The translations under genes were made by a program, and so were the position numbers. From Actinomycetota bacterium (GTDB lineage Bacteria > Actinomycetota > Acidimicrobiia > Acidimicrobiales > CADCSY01), in NCBI GenBank assembly GCA_019348555.1, contig JAHWJH010000005.1, positions 1 through 42,548 on the forward strand: a DNA stretch of 42,548 bases. Direction: 5' to 3'. Shown here in pieces: positions 23,811 to 31,895 of this stretch. The stretch's first letter is position 1, and the number at the start of each line of letters is the position of its first letter. The notes under the pieces were generated by a model. It saw only the letters and a list, made by a program, of their open reading frames with translations, had not been told where the DNA came from and did no database searches.

Positions 23811-24751
23811 GCTCCGCCCGAGGCGGCCAACCACGCTGCCGTGCGGGCGAGGCCTTCGACCAGGTCGACCTTCGGCTCCCAGCCCAGGAGGTTGCGGGCG
23901 AGGGTGATGTCGGGGCGGCGCTGGGTGGGGTCGTCCTCCGGCAGTGGCTCGAACACCACCGGCGACGACGATCCGGTGACCTCGCACACGAGCTCGGCGA
24001 GCTGGGCCACGGTGTGCTCGACCGGGTTGCCGATGTTGATGGGCCCGACGTGGTCGCCGTCGAGCAGCGTCAGCAGCCCGGCCACCTGGTCGTCGACGTA
24101 GCAGAAGCTGCGGGTCTGGCTGCCGTCGCCGTAGCAGGTGAGTGGCGTGCCCCGGAGCGCCTGGACCAGCAGCGTCGACACCACCCGCCCGTCGTCGGCC
24201 CTCAGGCGGGGGCCGTAGGTGTTGAAGATGCGGGCGATGCGGACCTGGACCCCGTGGGCCCGGTGGTACGCCATGGTCATGGCCTCGGCGAAGCGCTTGG
24301 CCTCGTCGTAGACGCCCCTCGGGCCGACGGGGTTGACGTGGCCCCAGTAGGTCTCGGGCTGGGGGTGCACCTGGGGGTCGCCGTAGACCTCGCTGGTCGA
24401 CGCCAGGAGGTACCGGGCGCCCTTGTCCTTGGCCAGACCGAGGGTGTTGTGGGTGCCGAGGCTTCCCACCTTGAGGGTCTGGATGGGCAGGTCGAGATAG
24501 TCCTTCGGCGACGCCGGGCTGGCGAAGTGCAACACGGCGTGCACCGGGCCCGGCACCCACACGTAGGTGCTCACGTCGTGGCGCACGAACGTGAAGCCGT
24601 CGGTGCCGAAGAGCTGCTCGATGTTGCCGAGGCGACCGGTCGAGAGGTTGTCGATGGCGACCACCTCCTCGCCCCGCTCCAACAGGGCCTCGCACAGATG
24701 GGATCCGAGGAACCCGGCGCCTCCGGTGACCACCACCCGCCGACCCGCCAT
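23807..24751 (-). CDS. uxs: UDP-glucuronate decarboxylase (UDP-xylose synthase)
   Basis: 314 residues from ATG 24751; its first base is the last base of the UGD stop (TGATG). It converts UDP-glucuronate to UDP-xylose with bound NAD. Evidence: [41 protein letters not shown] (the highly conserved S-P-A-S-P-x-x-Y segment of UXS), [12 protein letters not shown] (catalytic Thr/Ser and Glu), [10 protein letters not shown] (Tyr-x-x-x-Lys), RIFNTYGPR and [13 protein letters not shown]. Length matches the soluble bacterial family. It acts directly after UDP-glucose dehydrogenase in the pathway and in the operon, so the end product is probably UDP-xylose for a wall glycan. Confidence 0.93.
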   Translation of the reverse strand: MAGRRVVVTGGAGFLGSHLCEALLERGEEVVAIDNLSTGRLGNIEQLFGTDGFTFVRHDVSTYVWVPGPVHAVLHFASPASPKDYLDLPIQTLKVGSLGTHNTLGLAKDKGARYLLASTSEVYGDPQVHPQPETYWGHVNPVGPRGVYDEAKRFAEAMTMAYHRAHGVQVRIARIFNTYGPRLRADDGRVVSTLLVQALRGTPLTCYGDGSQTRSFCYVDDQVAGLLTLLDGDHVGPINIGNPVEHTVAQLAELVCEVTGSSSPVVFEPLPEDDPTQRRPDITLARNLLGWEPKVDLVEGLARTAAWLAASGGA

Positions 24752-26046
24752 CAGTCGCGGCCCACGCCCACGTAGGTGAAGCCCTGCCGGCGGAGGAGGG
24801 CAGCGTCGAGGAGGTTGCGGGTGTCGACGATGCGGGCACCGGCCATGAGGCCGGCGACCTTGTCGAAGTCGAGCCAGCGGAACTCGTCCCACTCGGTGAG
24901 CACGATCAGCACGTCGGCGCCTTCGCACACGGCGTAGGGGTCGGTGGAGGTGGCAATGCCGTCGAGGTGGGCGCCGCGCGGGGTCACCGCCTCGGCCACC
25001 GCCGGGTCGTAGGCACGCACGTCGGCGCCTCGTGCCTGCAGGCGGCGGATGACCTGGATGGCCGGCGAGTCGCGCAGATCGTCGGTGCGGGCCTTGAACG
25101 TGAGGCCCCACGCCGCCACCCGGCAGCCGTCGAAGAGATCGCCCAGCACCCGCTCGACCTTGTCGGCCATGCGCTCGTACTGCTCGTCGTTGACGGTGAT
25201 GACGCCCTTGAGGAGGCCGAAGTCGTAACCGGCGTCCTCGGCGATGCGCACCATGGCCCGCGTGTCCTTGGGGAAGCAGCTCCCACCCCAACCTGGTCCC
25301 GGCTTGAGGAACTCGAAGCCGATGCGCCGGTCGTGGCCCATGCCGAGCACGACCTCGCGCACGTCGGCTCCCACCGCCTCGCACACGTTGGCGAGGGCGT
25401 TCACGAAGCTCACCTTGGTGGCGAGGAAGGCGTTCGAGGCGTACTTGATGGTCTCGGCCGAAGCCGGGTCGGTGATCACCAGAGGCGCCCGGAGCCGCTC
25501 GAACAGCTCGGCCACCCGCATGGCGACTGCCTGGTCGTCGCTGCCGATCACGATGCGGTCGGGGTGGAGGCAGTCGTGCACCGCCGAGCCCTCGCGCAGG
25601 AACTCGGGGTTGGACACGACGAACACGTCGTCGCGCCCCAGGGCCTCCTCCACCACCCGGGTGGAGCCCACCGGAACCGTCGACTTGTTGATCACGATGC
25701 ACTCGGGGTGCAGGAGTGGGCCGATCTCCGTTGCGGCGTCGCGCACGTAGGTCAGATCCGCCGAGCCGTCGTCGCCCTGGGGAGTGGGAACGCACAGGAA
25801 CACGAACTCCGCCTCCTCCACCGCCGAGCGAGCTCCGAGCACGAACGACAGCCGGCCGCCGTCGAGGCCCTCGCGGACCAACTCCTCGAGCCCGGCCTCG
25901 AGGATGGGCAGCTCGCCCCGGTTGAGACGTTCCACCTTGTCGGGCACCACGTCGGCGCAGGTCACGACGTGGCCGAGGTGGGCGAGATAGGCACCGGTGG
26001 TCAGGCCGACGTAACCGGTGCCGACGACGGCGATGGTCGAGTTCAC
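24751..26046 (-). CDS. ugd: UDP-glucose 6-dehydrogenase
   Basis: 431 residues from GTG 26046. It oxidises UDP-glucose to UDP-glucuronate with two NAD+. N-domain: [22 protein letters not shown] (NAD fold), [32 protein letters not shown] and [11 protein letters not shown]. The catalytic Cys lies in [14 protein letters not shown]. The C-domain has [16 protein letters not shown], the usual UDP-binding segment, and [12 protein letters not shown]. Length matches the family. It is the first gene of the operon ugd-uxs-GT2 and its GTG has TAGGCT 7 nt upstream. A 210-bp divergent gap separates it from the ABC transporter operon. Confidence 0.94.
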   Translation of the reverse strand: MNSTIAVVGTGYVGLTTGAYLAHLGHVVTCADVVPDKVERLNRGELPILEAGLEELVREGLDGGRLSFVLGARSAVEEAEFVFLCVPTPQGDDGSADLTYVRDAATEIGPLLHPECIVINKSTVPVGSTRVVEEALGRDDVFVVSNPEFLREGSAVHDCLHPDRIVIGSDDQAVAMRVAELFERLRAPLVITDPASAETIKYASNAFLATKVSFVNALANVCEAVGADVREVVLGMGHDRRIGFEFLKPGPGWGGSCFPKDTRAMVRIAEDAGYDFGLLKGVITVNDEQYERMADKVERVLGDLFDGCRVAAWGLTFKARTDDLRDSPAIQVIRRLQARGADVRAYDPAVAEAVTPRGAHLDGIATSTDPYAVCEGADVLIVLTEWDEFRWLDFDKVAGLMAGARIVDTRNLLDAALLRRQGFTYVGVGRD

Positions 26047-26053
26047 GCCGTGA

Positions 26054-26059
26054 AGCCTA
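26054..26059 (-). promoter_or_regulatory. Putative -10 box (TAGGCT) for the ugd operon
   Basis: TAGGCT lies 7 nt before GTG 26046, the spacing expected when transcription begins at the start codon. No Shine-Dalgarno sequence is present. Confidence 0.55.
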
Positions 26060-26198
26060 GGAGGCCGGTGCGCAACGGCCGAACCCGGCCGGCCGCCCTG
26101 AGGCGCGGCGCAGCGCCCAGCGCGCATCGCGCCGCCACCGGCGCTGTGTGCCCTCGCTCGATAGGCGCATACCACCGGCACGGACCCGACCCGAGCGG

Positions 26199-26204
26199 TA
26201 GCAT
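26199..26204 (+). promoter_or_regulatory. Putative -10 box (TAGCAT) for the ABC importer operon
   Basis: TAGCAT would start transcription near 26211, leaving a leader of about 45 nt with GGAAGG a short distance before ATG 26257. No clear -35 or operator is seen in the rest of the 210-bp gap. Confidence 0.35.
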
Positions 26205-26256
26205 CCTGGCCCTGTTGGCGCCGAGGCTAGGCGCCCCACGAACGGAAGGTGCCGGG

Positions 26257-27912
26257 ATGAAACCGCGTTCGATCGTGGCCATGGTCGCGCTGTCACTGGT
26301 GGCGGGAGCCTGTGCGGGGGGTGGCGACGGTACCGACGCCGGCGCCCCCGGCGGCACCACCGACCAGACGGTCGACACGGCGCAGCCGGTCCAGGGCGGC
26401 ACGTTGGTGGCGGCGATCGACGCCGACCCCGGCCAGCTCAACCCGGCCATCACGACCAGCGGCGCCGTGCACACCGCGTCGGAGCTCATGTTCAACGGCC
26501 TCGTCGACCTGGGCCCGAACCTCGAGCCCCTTCCGGCGCTGGCGGAGTCGTGGCAGATCGAGGACGGCGGTGCCGTCTACCGCTTCACCCTGCGCGACGG
26601 TGTGACCTGGCACGACGGGGAACCGTTCACCTCGGCCGACGTCAAGTACTCCTTCGAGGAGGTGCTGGTCAAGTTCCACTCCCGCACCAAGGCGTCGGTG
26701 GGCGCGGCCCTGGCATCCATCGAGGTGCCGGACGACCGAACCGTGGTGTTCCGCTTCGACCAGCCCTACGCCCCGTTCCTCCAACAGCTCGACGTCACCG
26801 AGGCCCCCATGCTCCCCGAGCACCTCTACGCCGGCACCGACCCTCAACAGAACCCGGCCAACGCCGCCCCGGTGGGGACCGGACCGTTCCGGTTCGTCTC
26901 CTACGCACCAGGCCAGGAGGTCGTCCTCGCCGCCAACGACGACTACTTCCGCCCCGAACTGCCCTATCTCGACGAGGTCATCCTCCGGGTCATCCCCGAG
27001 CGCGCCAACCAGATCATCGCCCTGGAGGAAGGAGAGGTCGACTGGATCTTCAATGTCCCCGGACCCGACCTGCCACGCCTGGAGGCGAGCGGGAACGTCG
27101 AGTTCCTGGAGACCGCCGTCAACCCTGGCGGCTCCAACTGCATCATGACGTCCAGCTTCAACCTCGACCGGCCCATCTTCCAGGTCCCCGAGGTCCGCCA
27201 GGCCGTCGCCTCTGCGCTCGACCGCCAGCAGTTCCTCGAGCGCGTCGAGTTCGGCCAGGGTGCGGTGGCCGGGGCGCCCATCCACCGAGGCATCCCCGTC
27301 GCCCGGGCGGAGGGGATCCGGCTGCCCGACCACGACCCCGAGCTCGCCGCATCCCTGCTCGACCGGGCCGGGTGGGTCCGGGAGGGCAGTGCGACCAGGA
27401 CGGCGCAGGGTGTTCCCGGCGTCGCCGACGGGACTCCCCTGGCCTTCGACTTCCTCAGCTTCCCCACCTTCGCGCAGTACGGCGAGCTCTTCCGCTCGCA
27501 GCTCGCCGAGGTCGGCATCGACGTCACCCTCGAGACGCTGGAGCCTCCGGTGTTCGCCGAGACGGTCTTCACCCGCCGTGACTTCGACACCAACGTGATC
27601 TCCTACTGCAACGGCACCGACCCGGCCGTGGGGGTCCGGCGCATGTTCACCTCCGCCAACATCGGACCGGTCCCGTTCTCCAACTCGTCGGCCTACCGCA
27701 ACCCCGAGGTCGACCGCCTCTTCGACCAGGCCATCACCACCATCGACCCCGAGGAGCGGCGGGCGGTCTACCAGCGCATCCAGGAGATCGTCGTCGAGGA
27801 CCTGCCCTACGTCTGGCTGGTGGAGACCGTCTCCACCCGCGCCTACCGGAGTGACTGCCAGGGCTTCGGCGTGTCCGGCCACTTCGCCGAGACGGCGTTC
27901 TGTGACCGGTGA
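26257..27912 (+). CDS. Family 5 (Dpp/Opp-type) ABC transporter solute-binding lipoprotein
   Basis: 551 residues from ATG 26257 with GGAAGG upstream. A lipoprotein signal peptide ends in VAGAC (Cys19 to be lipidated), followed by a Gly/Asp/Thr-rich linker. The mature protein has GGTLVAAIDADPGQLNPAI, ELMFNGLVDLGPNLEPLPALAESWQI, FTLRDGVTWHDGEPFTSADVKYSFE, and GTGPFRFVSYAPGQEVVLAANDDYF, the standard family 5 blocks. It captures a peptide-like or other oligomeric solute outside the membrane and delivers it to the permeases encoded next. The ligand cannot be deduced; family 5 also includes nickel, sugar-oligomer and opine binders. It heads a five-gene operon with overlapping junctions. Confidence 0.92.
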   Translation: MKPRSIVAMVALSLVAGACAGGGDGTDAGAPGGTTDQTVDTAQPVQGGTLVAAIDADPGQLNPAITTSGAVHTASELMFNGLVDLGPNLEPLPALAESWQIEDGGAVYRFTLRDGVTWHDGEPFTSADVKYSFEEVLVKFHSRTKASVGAALASIEVPDDRTVVFRFDQPYAPFLQQLDVTEAPMLPEHLYAGTDPQQNPANAAPVGTGPFRFVSYAPGQEVVLAANDDYFRPELPYLDEVILRVIPERANQIIALEEGEVDWIFNVPGPDLPRLEASGNVEFLETAVNPGGSNCIMTSSFNLDRPIFQVPEVRQAVASALDRQQFLERVEFGQGAVAGAPIHRGIPVARAEGIRLPDHDPELAASLLDRAGWVREGSATRTAQGVPGVADGTPLAFDFLSFPTFAQYGELFRSQLAEVGIDVTLETLEPPVFAETVFTRRDFDTNVISYCNGTDPAVGVRRMFTSANIGPVPFSNSSAYRNPEVDRLFDQAITTIDPEERRAVYQRIQEIVVEDLPYVWLVETVSTRAYRSDCQGFGVSGHFAETAFCDR

Positions 27913-28874
27913 CCCCGGGCTACGTCGGCCGGCGCCTCCTGCAGGTGGTGCCGACGGCGGGGGCGATCCTCGTCATCGGGTTCCTGCTCATCCACCTCGC
28001 TCCCGGCGATCCCGTGGTGGCCCTCGCCGGACAGAACGGCGACGCTGAGTACTACGCCTTCATGCGGGAGAAGTTCGGGCTCGACGAGCCCCTTCCCCAG
28101 CAGCTCGCCACCTACGTCTCCCGGGTGGTGCGAGCCGACCTGGGGGTCTCCTACCTGCAGGGTCGTCCCGTGGCGGCGATCATCGCCGAGCGGGTCCCGG
28201 CGACGCTGCTGCTGAGCGTCTCGGCGCTGGTCCTGTCGAGCCTGGGGGGGATCGCGCTCGGAGCGCTGGCGGCGTCGAGGCCCCACGGGGTACGCGACGG
28301 GGTCGCCACCGCCGCCACCCTGGCGGTGTACGCGGCACCGGTGTTCTGGGTCGGCCAGCTCGCCATCCTCACCCTCGCCGCCGGGTTGGGGTGGTTCCCG
28401 GTCCAGGGAATGACCAGTGCCCGTAGCGATGCCACCGGGATGGCCGCCGCCCTCGACGTCGCCCACCACCTCGTGCTCCCCGCGCTGGTGCTGGCGTCCC
28501 AGGAGGTGGCGGCGGTGTTCCGCCTGACGCGTGTCGGCCTCCTCGACGAGCTGGCCAGCGACCACGTCCGCACTGCCCGCGGCAAGGGGCTCACCGAGCG
28601 ACGGGTGCTGGTCAAACACGCCCTGCGCCGTCCACTCGTCCCGGTGGTCACCGTCATCGGTGGCCGAGCCGGGCATCTGCTGTCGGGCGCGATCGTGACC
28701 GAGATCGTCTTCGGCTGGCCCGGCCTCGGCCGGTTGCTGCTGGGCTCGCTGCAGGCCCGCGACACCCCCGTCGTGCTCGGGATCTTCCTGCTCGTCGCCC
28801 TGCTGGTCGTGGTGGCCAACGTGGGCACCGACCTCGTCTACCGGTGGCTCGACCCACGCGTCCGCTTCGCGTGA
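27909..28874 (+). CDS. Dpp/Opp-type ABC transporter permease (DppB class)
   Basis: 321 residues from GTG 27909, overlapping the upstream TGA as GTGA. The first helix is followed by LIHLAPGDPVVAL, the usual DppB start, and KFGLDEPLPQQLATYVSRV. The EAA loop that docks the ATPases is seen in DHVRTARGKGLTERRVLVKHALRRPL (about 218-243). GAIVTEIVFGWPGLGRLL is also a family mark. Six membrane helices are expected. It forms the heterodimeric channel with the next gene's product. Membrane: cytoplasmic. Confidence 0.93.
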   Translation: MTPGYVGRRLLQVVPTAGAILVIGFLLIHLAPGDPVVALAGQNGDAEYYAFMREKFGLDEPLPQQLATYVSRVVRADLGVSYLQGRPVAAIIAERVPATLLLSVSALVLSSLGGIALGALAASRPHGVRDGVATAATLAVYAAPVFWVGQLAILTLAAGLGWFPVQGMTSARSDATGMAAALDVAHHLVLPALVLASQEVAAVFRLTRVGLLDELASDHVRTARGKGLTERRVLVKHALRRPLVPVVTVIGGRAGHLLSGAIVTEIVFGWPGLGRLLLGSLQARDTPVVLGIFLLVALLVVVANVGTDLVYRWLDPRVRFA

Positions 28875-29803
28875 CCGTCGACGGGCCGCTCGCCCCTCCC
28901 CATCGGTCTCCGCCGCCGTCCGACCTGGTCCCGGCCGCCCGCGACGTCGTCTCCACCGGCCTGGAGGGCTCGCTCGGCGTGGCCCACCAGCGGGTCCTGC
29001 GCCGGCTCGTGCGGCGGCCCGTCGGCGTCGTGGGCCTGGTGCTGACCGGCGTCTTCGTGGTCACGGGAGTGGTGGGGCCGGCCATGGTCCCTCATGACCC
29101 CTTCGCCGTGGTGGGCCCGTCGCTCTCCGCCCCCTCGCTGGCCCATCCCATGGGAACCGACGCCCTGGGTCGAGACCTGCTCAGCGGTGTCGTCGTCGGC
29201 GCCCGGACCTCCTTGGTGGTCGCCGTGGTGGTCGGCGCGGTGGTGATGGCCATCGGGTTGGTCGTCGGCACCCTGTCGAGCTGGTGGGGCGGCTGGGCCG
29301 ACGACGTGCTCATGCGCCTGACCGAGCTGTTCCAGGTACTGCCCCGGTTCTTCCTCGCCGTGGTGGTCGTCGCCATCTTCGGATCCAGCGTTCCGCTGCT
29401 CATCGTCGTGCTCGGGCTCACGTCGTGGCCCCTGTTGGCGCGCGTGCTGCGCGCCGAGGTGCTGGTTCTCAAGCACCGGGAGTTCGTCGACGCCGCCAGG
29501 GTGGCCGGTGCCTCGCCGGCGCGGCTCGTCCTCCGGGAGATCCTGCCCAACGCCCTGCCGGCGGTGTCGGCCTTCCTCGGGTTGGTCCTCGCCCAGGTGC
29601 TGCTCATCGAGGCGAGCCTGGGCTTCATCGGGCTGGGCGATCCCAACGTGGTCAGCTGGGGCTACCTGGCCAGCCAGTCGCAGCGCTTCCTGCGGGTGGC
29701 CTGGTGGATGTCGCTGTTCCCCGGCCTGGCCATCGCCACCGCCGTGCTCGGCCTCAACCTGGTCAGCGACGCTCTGAGCGATCTGCTGGGAACGTCGAGA
29801 TGA
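28871..29803 (+). CDS. Dpp/Opp-type ABC transporter permease (DppC class)
   Basis: 310 residues from GTG 28871 (GTGA overlap). A cytoplasmic N-terminus of about 45 residues precedes helix 1. HPMGTDALGRDLLSGVVVGARTSL and ELFQVLPRFFLAVVVVAIFG are typical DppC blocks. The EAA loop is REFVDAARVAGASPARLVLREILPN. ASLGFIGLGDPNVVSWG lies near the C-terminus. The N-terminal extension is Pro-rich and not conserved in the family. It pairs with the DppB-class permease encoded upstream. Confidence 0.93.
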   Translation: MTVDGPLAPPHRSPPPSDLVPAARDVVSTGLEGSLGVAHQRVLRRLVRRPVGVVGLVLTGVFVVTGVVGPAMVPHDPFAVVGPSLSAPSLAHPMGTDALGRDLLSGVVVGARTSLVVAVVVGAVVMAIGLVVGTLSSWWGGWADDVLMRLTELFQVLPRFFLAVVVVAIFGSSVPLLIVVLGLTSWPLLARVLRAEVLVLKHREFVDAARVAGASPARLVLREILPNALPAVSAFLGLVLAQVLLIEASLGFIGLGDPNVVSWGYLASQSQRFLRVAWWMSLFPGLAIATAVLGLNLVSDALSDLLGTSR

Positions 29804-30837
29804 CCACCGCAGCGGGGGCCGCCCTGTCGATCCGCCACCTCTCTGTTCGCTTCCCTGCCCCCGGTGGAGCGGTGGTGGCCGTCGACGACGTGAGCTTCGA
29901 CGTGGGGCCGGGCGAGACCGTCGGCGTGGTGGGCGAGTCGGGCTGCGGCAAGACCGTCACGGCGCTGGCGGTGCTGGGGCTGCTGCCCACGCCGCCGGGT
30001 GAGGTGACGGGCGGACAGGTGCTGGTCGGCGGGCGGGACCTGCTGACCATCGGTGCCCGGGAGCTGCGCCGGCTCCGGGGCAAGGAGGTCGCCATGGTCT
30101 TCCAGGACCCCATGACGGCGCTGCACCCGGCCTATCCGGTGCTCGACCAGGTGGTCGAGGCCGTGTGGGCACACGAGCCCGAGCTCGGCCCCGTCGCCGC
30201 CCGGGCACGGGCCGTGGAAGCGCTCGACCTGGTCGGTGTGCCCGACGCCTCCCGGCGCGCACGGGCGTACCCCCACGAGTGGTCGGGGGGTATGCGCCAG
30301 CGGGCCATGATCGCCATGGCCGTGCTCCACCGGCCACGGGTGTTGATCGCCGACGAGCCGACCACGGCCCTCGACGTCACCGTCCAGGCCCAGGTGCTCG
30401 AGCTGCTCCGGGGAATCCAACGAGAGCACCACATCGCCATCGTGGTGATCAGTCACGACCTCGGCGTCATCGCCGAGATGGCCGACCGCGTCGTCGTGAT
30501 GTACGCCGGCAGGATCGTCGAGGCGGCCGAGGTGTCGGAGCTCTTCGCCCAGCCACGCCACCCCTACACCGCCGGGCTGCTGGCCAGCCTGCCCCGCCTC
30601 GACGTGGCGCGGGAGCGACTCGTGCCCATCGTCGGCTCCCCGCCGAACCTGGCGGCCAAGCCGCCGGGCTGCGCCTTCCATCCCCGATGCCCACTGCGCG
30701 CCGGGCGCCATCGCTGCGTGGACGATGTTCCGGAGCTGCGCCCGGTCGACGGGGCCGAGCGGGTCACCGCCTGCCACTACGCCGGCGAGCTGGCCGGCAG
30801 CACTCGCCTCGAGGCCGAGGTCGACGTCCCGTCGTGA
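29800..30837 (+). CDS. Dpp/Opp-type ABC transporter ATPase (DppD class)
   Basis: 345 residues from ATG 29800 (ATGA overlap). Walker A is GESGCGKT (about 47-54), the Q-loop lies in AMVFQDPMTALHP, the signature is WSGGMRQRAMIAMAV, Walker B is VLIADEPTTALDVTVQ, and the switch His is in VVISHDLGVIAEMA. The signature reads W-S-G-G-M rather than L-S-G-G-Q, as usual for this class. The C-terminal oligopeptide-transporter domain has four cysteines (GCAFHPRCPL...HRC...ACHY). It powers uptake together with the next ATPase. Confidence 0.94.
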   Translation: MTTAAGAALSIRHLSVRFPAPGGAVVAVDDVSFDVGPGETVGVVGESGCGKTVTALAVLGLLPTPPGEVTGGQVLVGGRDLLTIGARELRRLRGKEVAMVFQDPMTALHPAYPVLDQVVEAVWAHEPELGPVAARARAVEALDLVGVPDASRRARAYPHEWSGGMRQRAMIAMAVLHRPRVLIADEPTTALDVTVQAQVLELLRGIQREHHIAIVVISHDLGVIAEMADRVVVMYAGRIVEAAEVSELFAQPRHPYTAGLLASLPRLDVARERLVPIVGSPPNLAAKPPGCAFHPRCPLRAGRHRCVDDVPELRPVDGAERVTACHYAGELAGSTRLEAEVDVPS

Positions 30838-31862
30838 CCGCCGCGGAGCCTCTTCTGAGGCTCGTGGACGTGGTGACCTGGTACCCGGGCGGCACCGGCG
30901 GCCCCCCCGTGCGCGCCGTCGACGGGGTGAGCCTCTCCGTGCACGCCGGAGAGGCGCTCGGCCTGGTCGGCGAGTCGGGGTGCGGGAAGACCACCCTGGC
31001 TCGCACCGCCGTGCGCCTCATCGACCCCACCTCCGGCCGGATCTTCTTCAAGGGCGAGGACATCACCGACCTGCGGGGCCGCCGGCTGGTGCACGTGCGC
31101 CGCAACCTGCAGATGGTGTTCCAGGACCCCTTCGCCTCGCTCAACCCCCGGATGACCGCCGGCGAGATCGTGGCCCAGCCCCTGCGTGCCCATCGCCGCT
31201 ACCGGACGTCCGGCGGGCCCCGCAGGATCGCCGAGCTGTTCGAGCTGGTGGGCCTCGACCCCGACCATGCTCGACGCTTTCCCCACGAGTTCTCGGGAGG
31301 TCAACGCCAGCGCATCGGCATAGCGCGTGCGTTGGCGTTGGCGCCCCAGGTGATCGTGCTCGACGAACCGGTGTCGTCGCTCGACGTGTCGATCCGAGCG
31401 CAGATCCTCAACCTCCTGGCCGACCTGCGCGACGAGCTCGGCGTGGCCTACCTCTTCATCGCCCACGACCTGTCGATCGTGCGCCACCTGTGCAACCGGG
31501 TGGCGGTGATGTACCTGGGCAAGATCGTGGAGACCGGGGATCGCGACGCCATCTACGGTCGAGCCACCCACCCCTACACCCAGTCGCTGCTGTCGGCGGT
31601 GCCGGTGCCCGACCCCGCGCGCCAGCGGCGTCGGCCCCGCATCGTGCTGAGCGGGGAGGCACCCGACGCCGCCCATCCGCCCTCGGGCTGCCGCTTCCGT
31701 ACCCGGTGCTGGAAGGCCCGGGATGTCTGCGCCGAGCAGGAGCCGGCCCTCGTCGACCGCTTCGGCCACGGCCATCCCAGCGCCTGCCACTTCGCCGCCG
31801 TGGCCCCTGCCCTCTCGTCCGTTGTCGACGAAGGAAACGGCGGTCGGGAAGCCGACGGCTAG
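30834..31862 (+). CDS. Dpp/Opp-type ABC transporter ATPase (DppF class)
   Basis: 342 residues from GTG 30834 (GTGA overlap). Walker A GESGCGKTTLARTAV, Q-loop MVFQDPFASLNPRMTAG, signature FSGGQRQRIGIARALA, Walker B VIVLDEPVSSLDVSI, switch His in FIAHDLSIVRHL. The C-terminal Cys-containing oligopeptide-transporter domain (GCRFRTRCW...C...ACHF) is present. It closes the operon. Its stop codon TAG is also the first part of a TAGGGT box that may drive the next gene. Confidence 0.94.
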   Translation: MTAAEPLLRLVDVVTWYPGGTGGPPVRAVDGVSLSVHAGEALGLVGESGCGKTTLARTAVRLIDPTSGRIFFKGEDITDLRGRRLVHVRRNLQMVFQDPFASLNPRMTAGEIVAQPLRAHRRYRTSGGPRRIAELFELVGLDPDHARRFPHEFSGGQRQRIGIARALALAPQVIVLDEPVSSLDVSIRAQILNLLADLRDELGVAYLFIAHDLSIVRHLCNRVAVMYLGKIVETGDRDAIYGRATHPYTQSLLSAVPVPDPARQRRRPRIVLSGEAPDAAHPPSGCRFRTRCWKARDVCAEQEPALVDRFGHGHPSACHFAAVAPALSSVVDEGNGGREADG

Positions 31863-31865
31863 GGT
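31860..31865 (+). promoter_or_regulatory. Putative -10 box (TAGGGT) overlapping the DppF-class stop codon
   Basis: TAGGGT begins with the TAG stop of the upstream ATPase gene. It lies 30 nt before ATG 31896, giving a short leader that contains AGGAGG. It would give the epimerase gene its own promoter. Confidence 0.4.
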
Positions 31866-31884
31866 CGCGTGCTACCCGACAACC

Positions 31885-31890
31885 AGGAGG
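31885..31890 (+). promoter_or_regulatory. Perfect Shine-Dalgarno sequence (AGGAGG)
   Basis: AGGAGG ends 5 nt before ATG 31896 and decides this start over the upstream in-frame GTG at 31869. Such a perfect site is rare in this window. Confidence 0.8.
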
Positions 31891-31895
31891 CGGTC

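Noticed and set aside
24967-26256. N-terminal extension of the solute-binding protein by about 430 codons
   Set aside because: The extension is antisense to ugd. The lipoprotein signal peptide and GGAAGG set the start at 26257.
26047-26256. tRNA gene or riboswitch upstream of the ABC operon
   Set aside because: I see no cloverleaf, CCA end or recognised aptamer motif.
26257-31862. Nickel-specific or siderophore transporter
   Set aside because: Nothing in the binding protein or neighbours points to a metal ligand; only the Dpp/Opp family level is supported.
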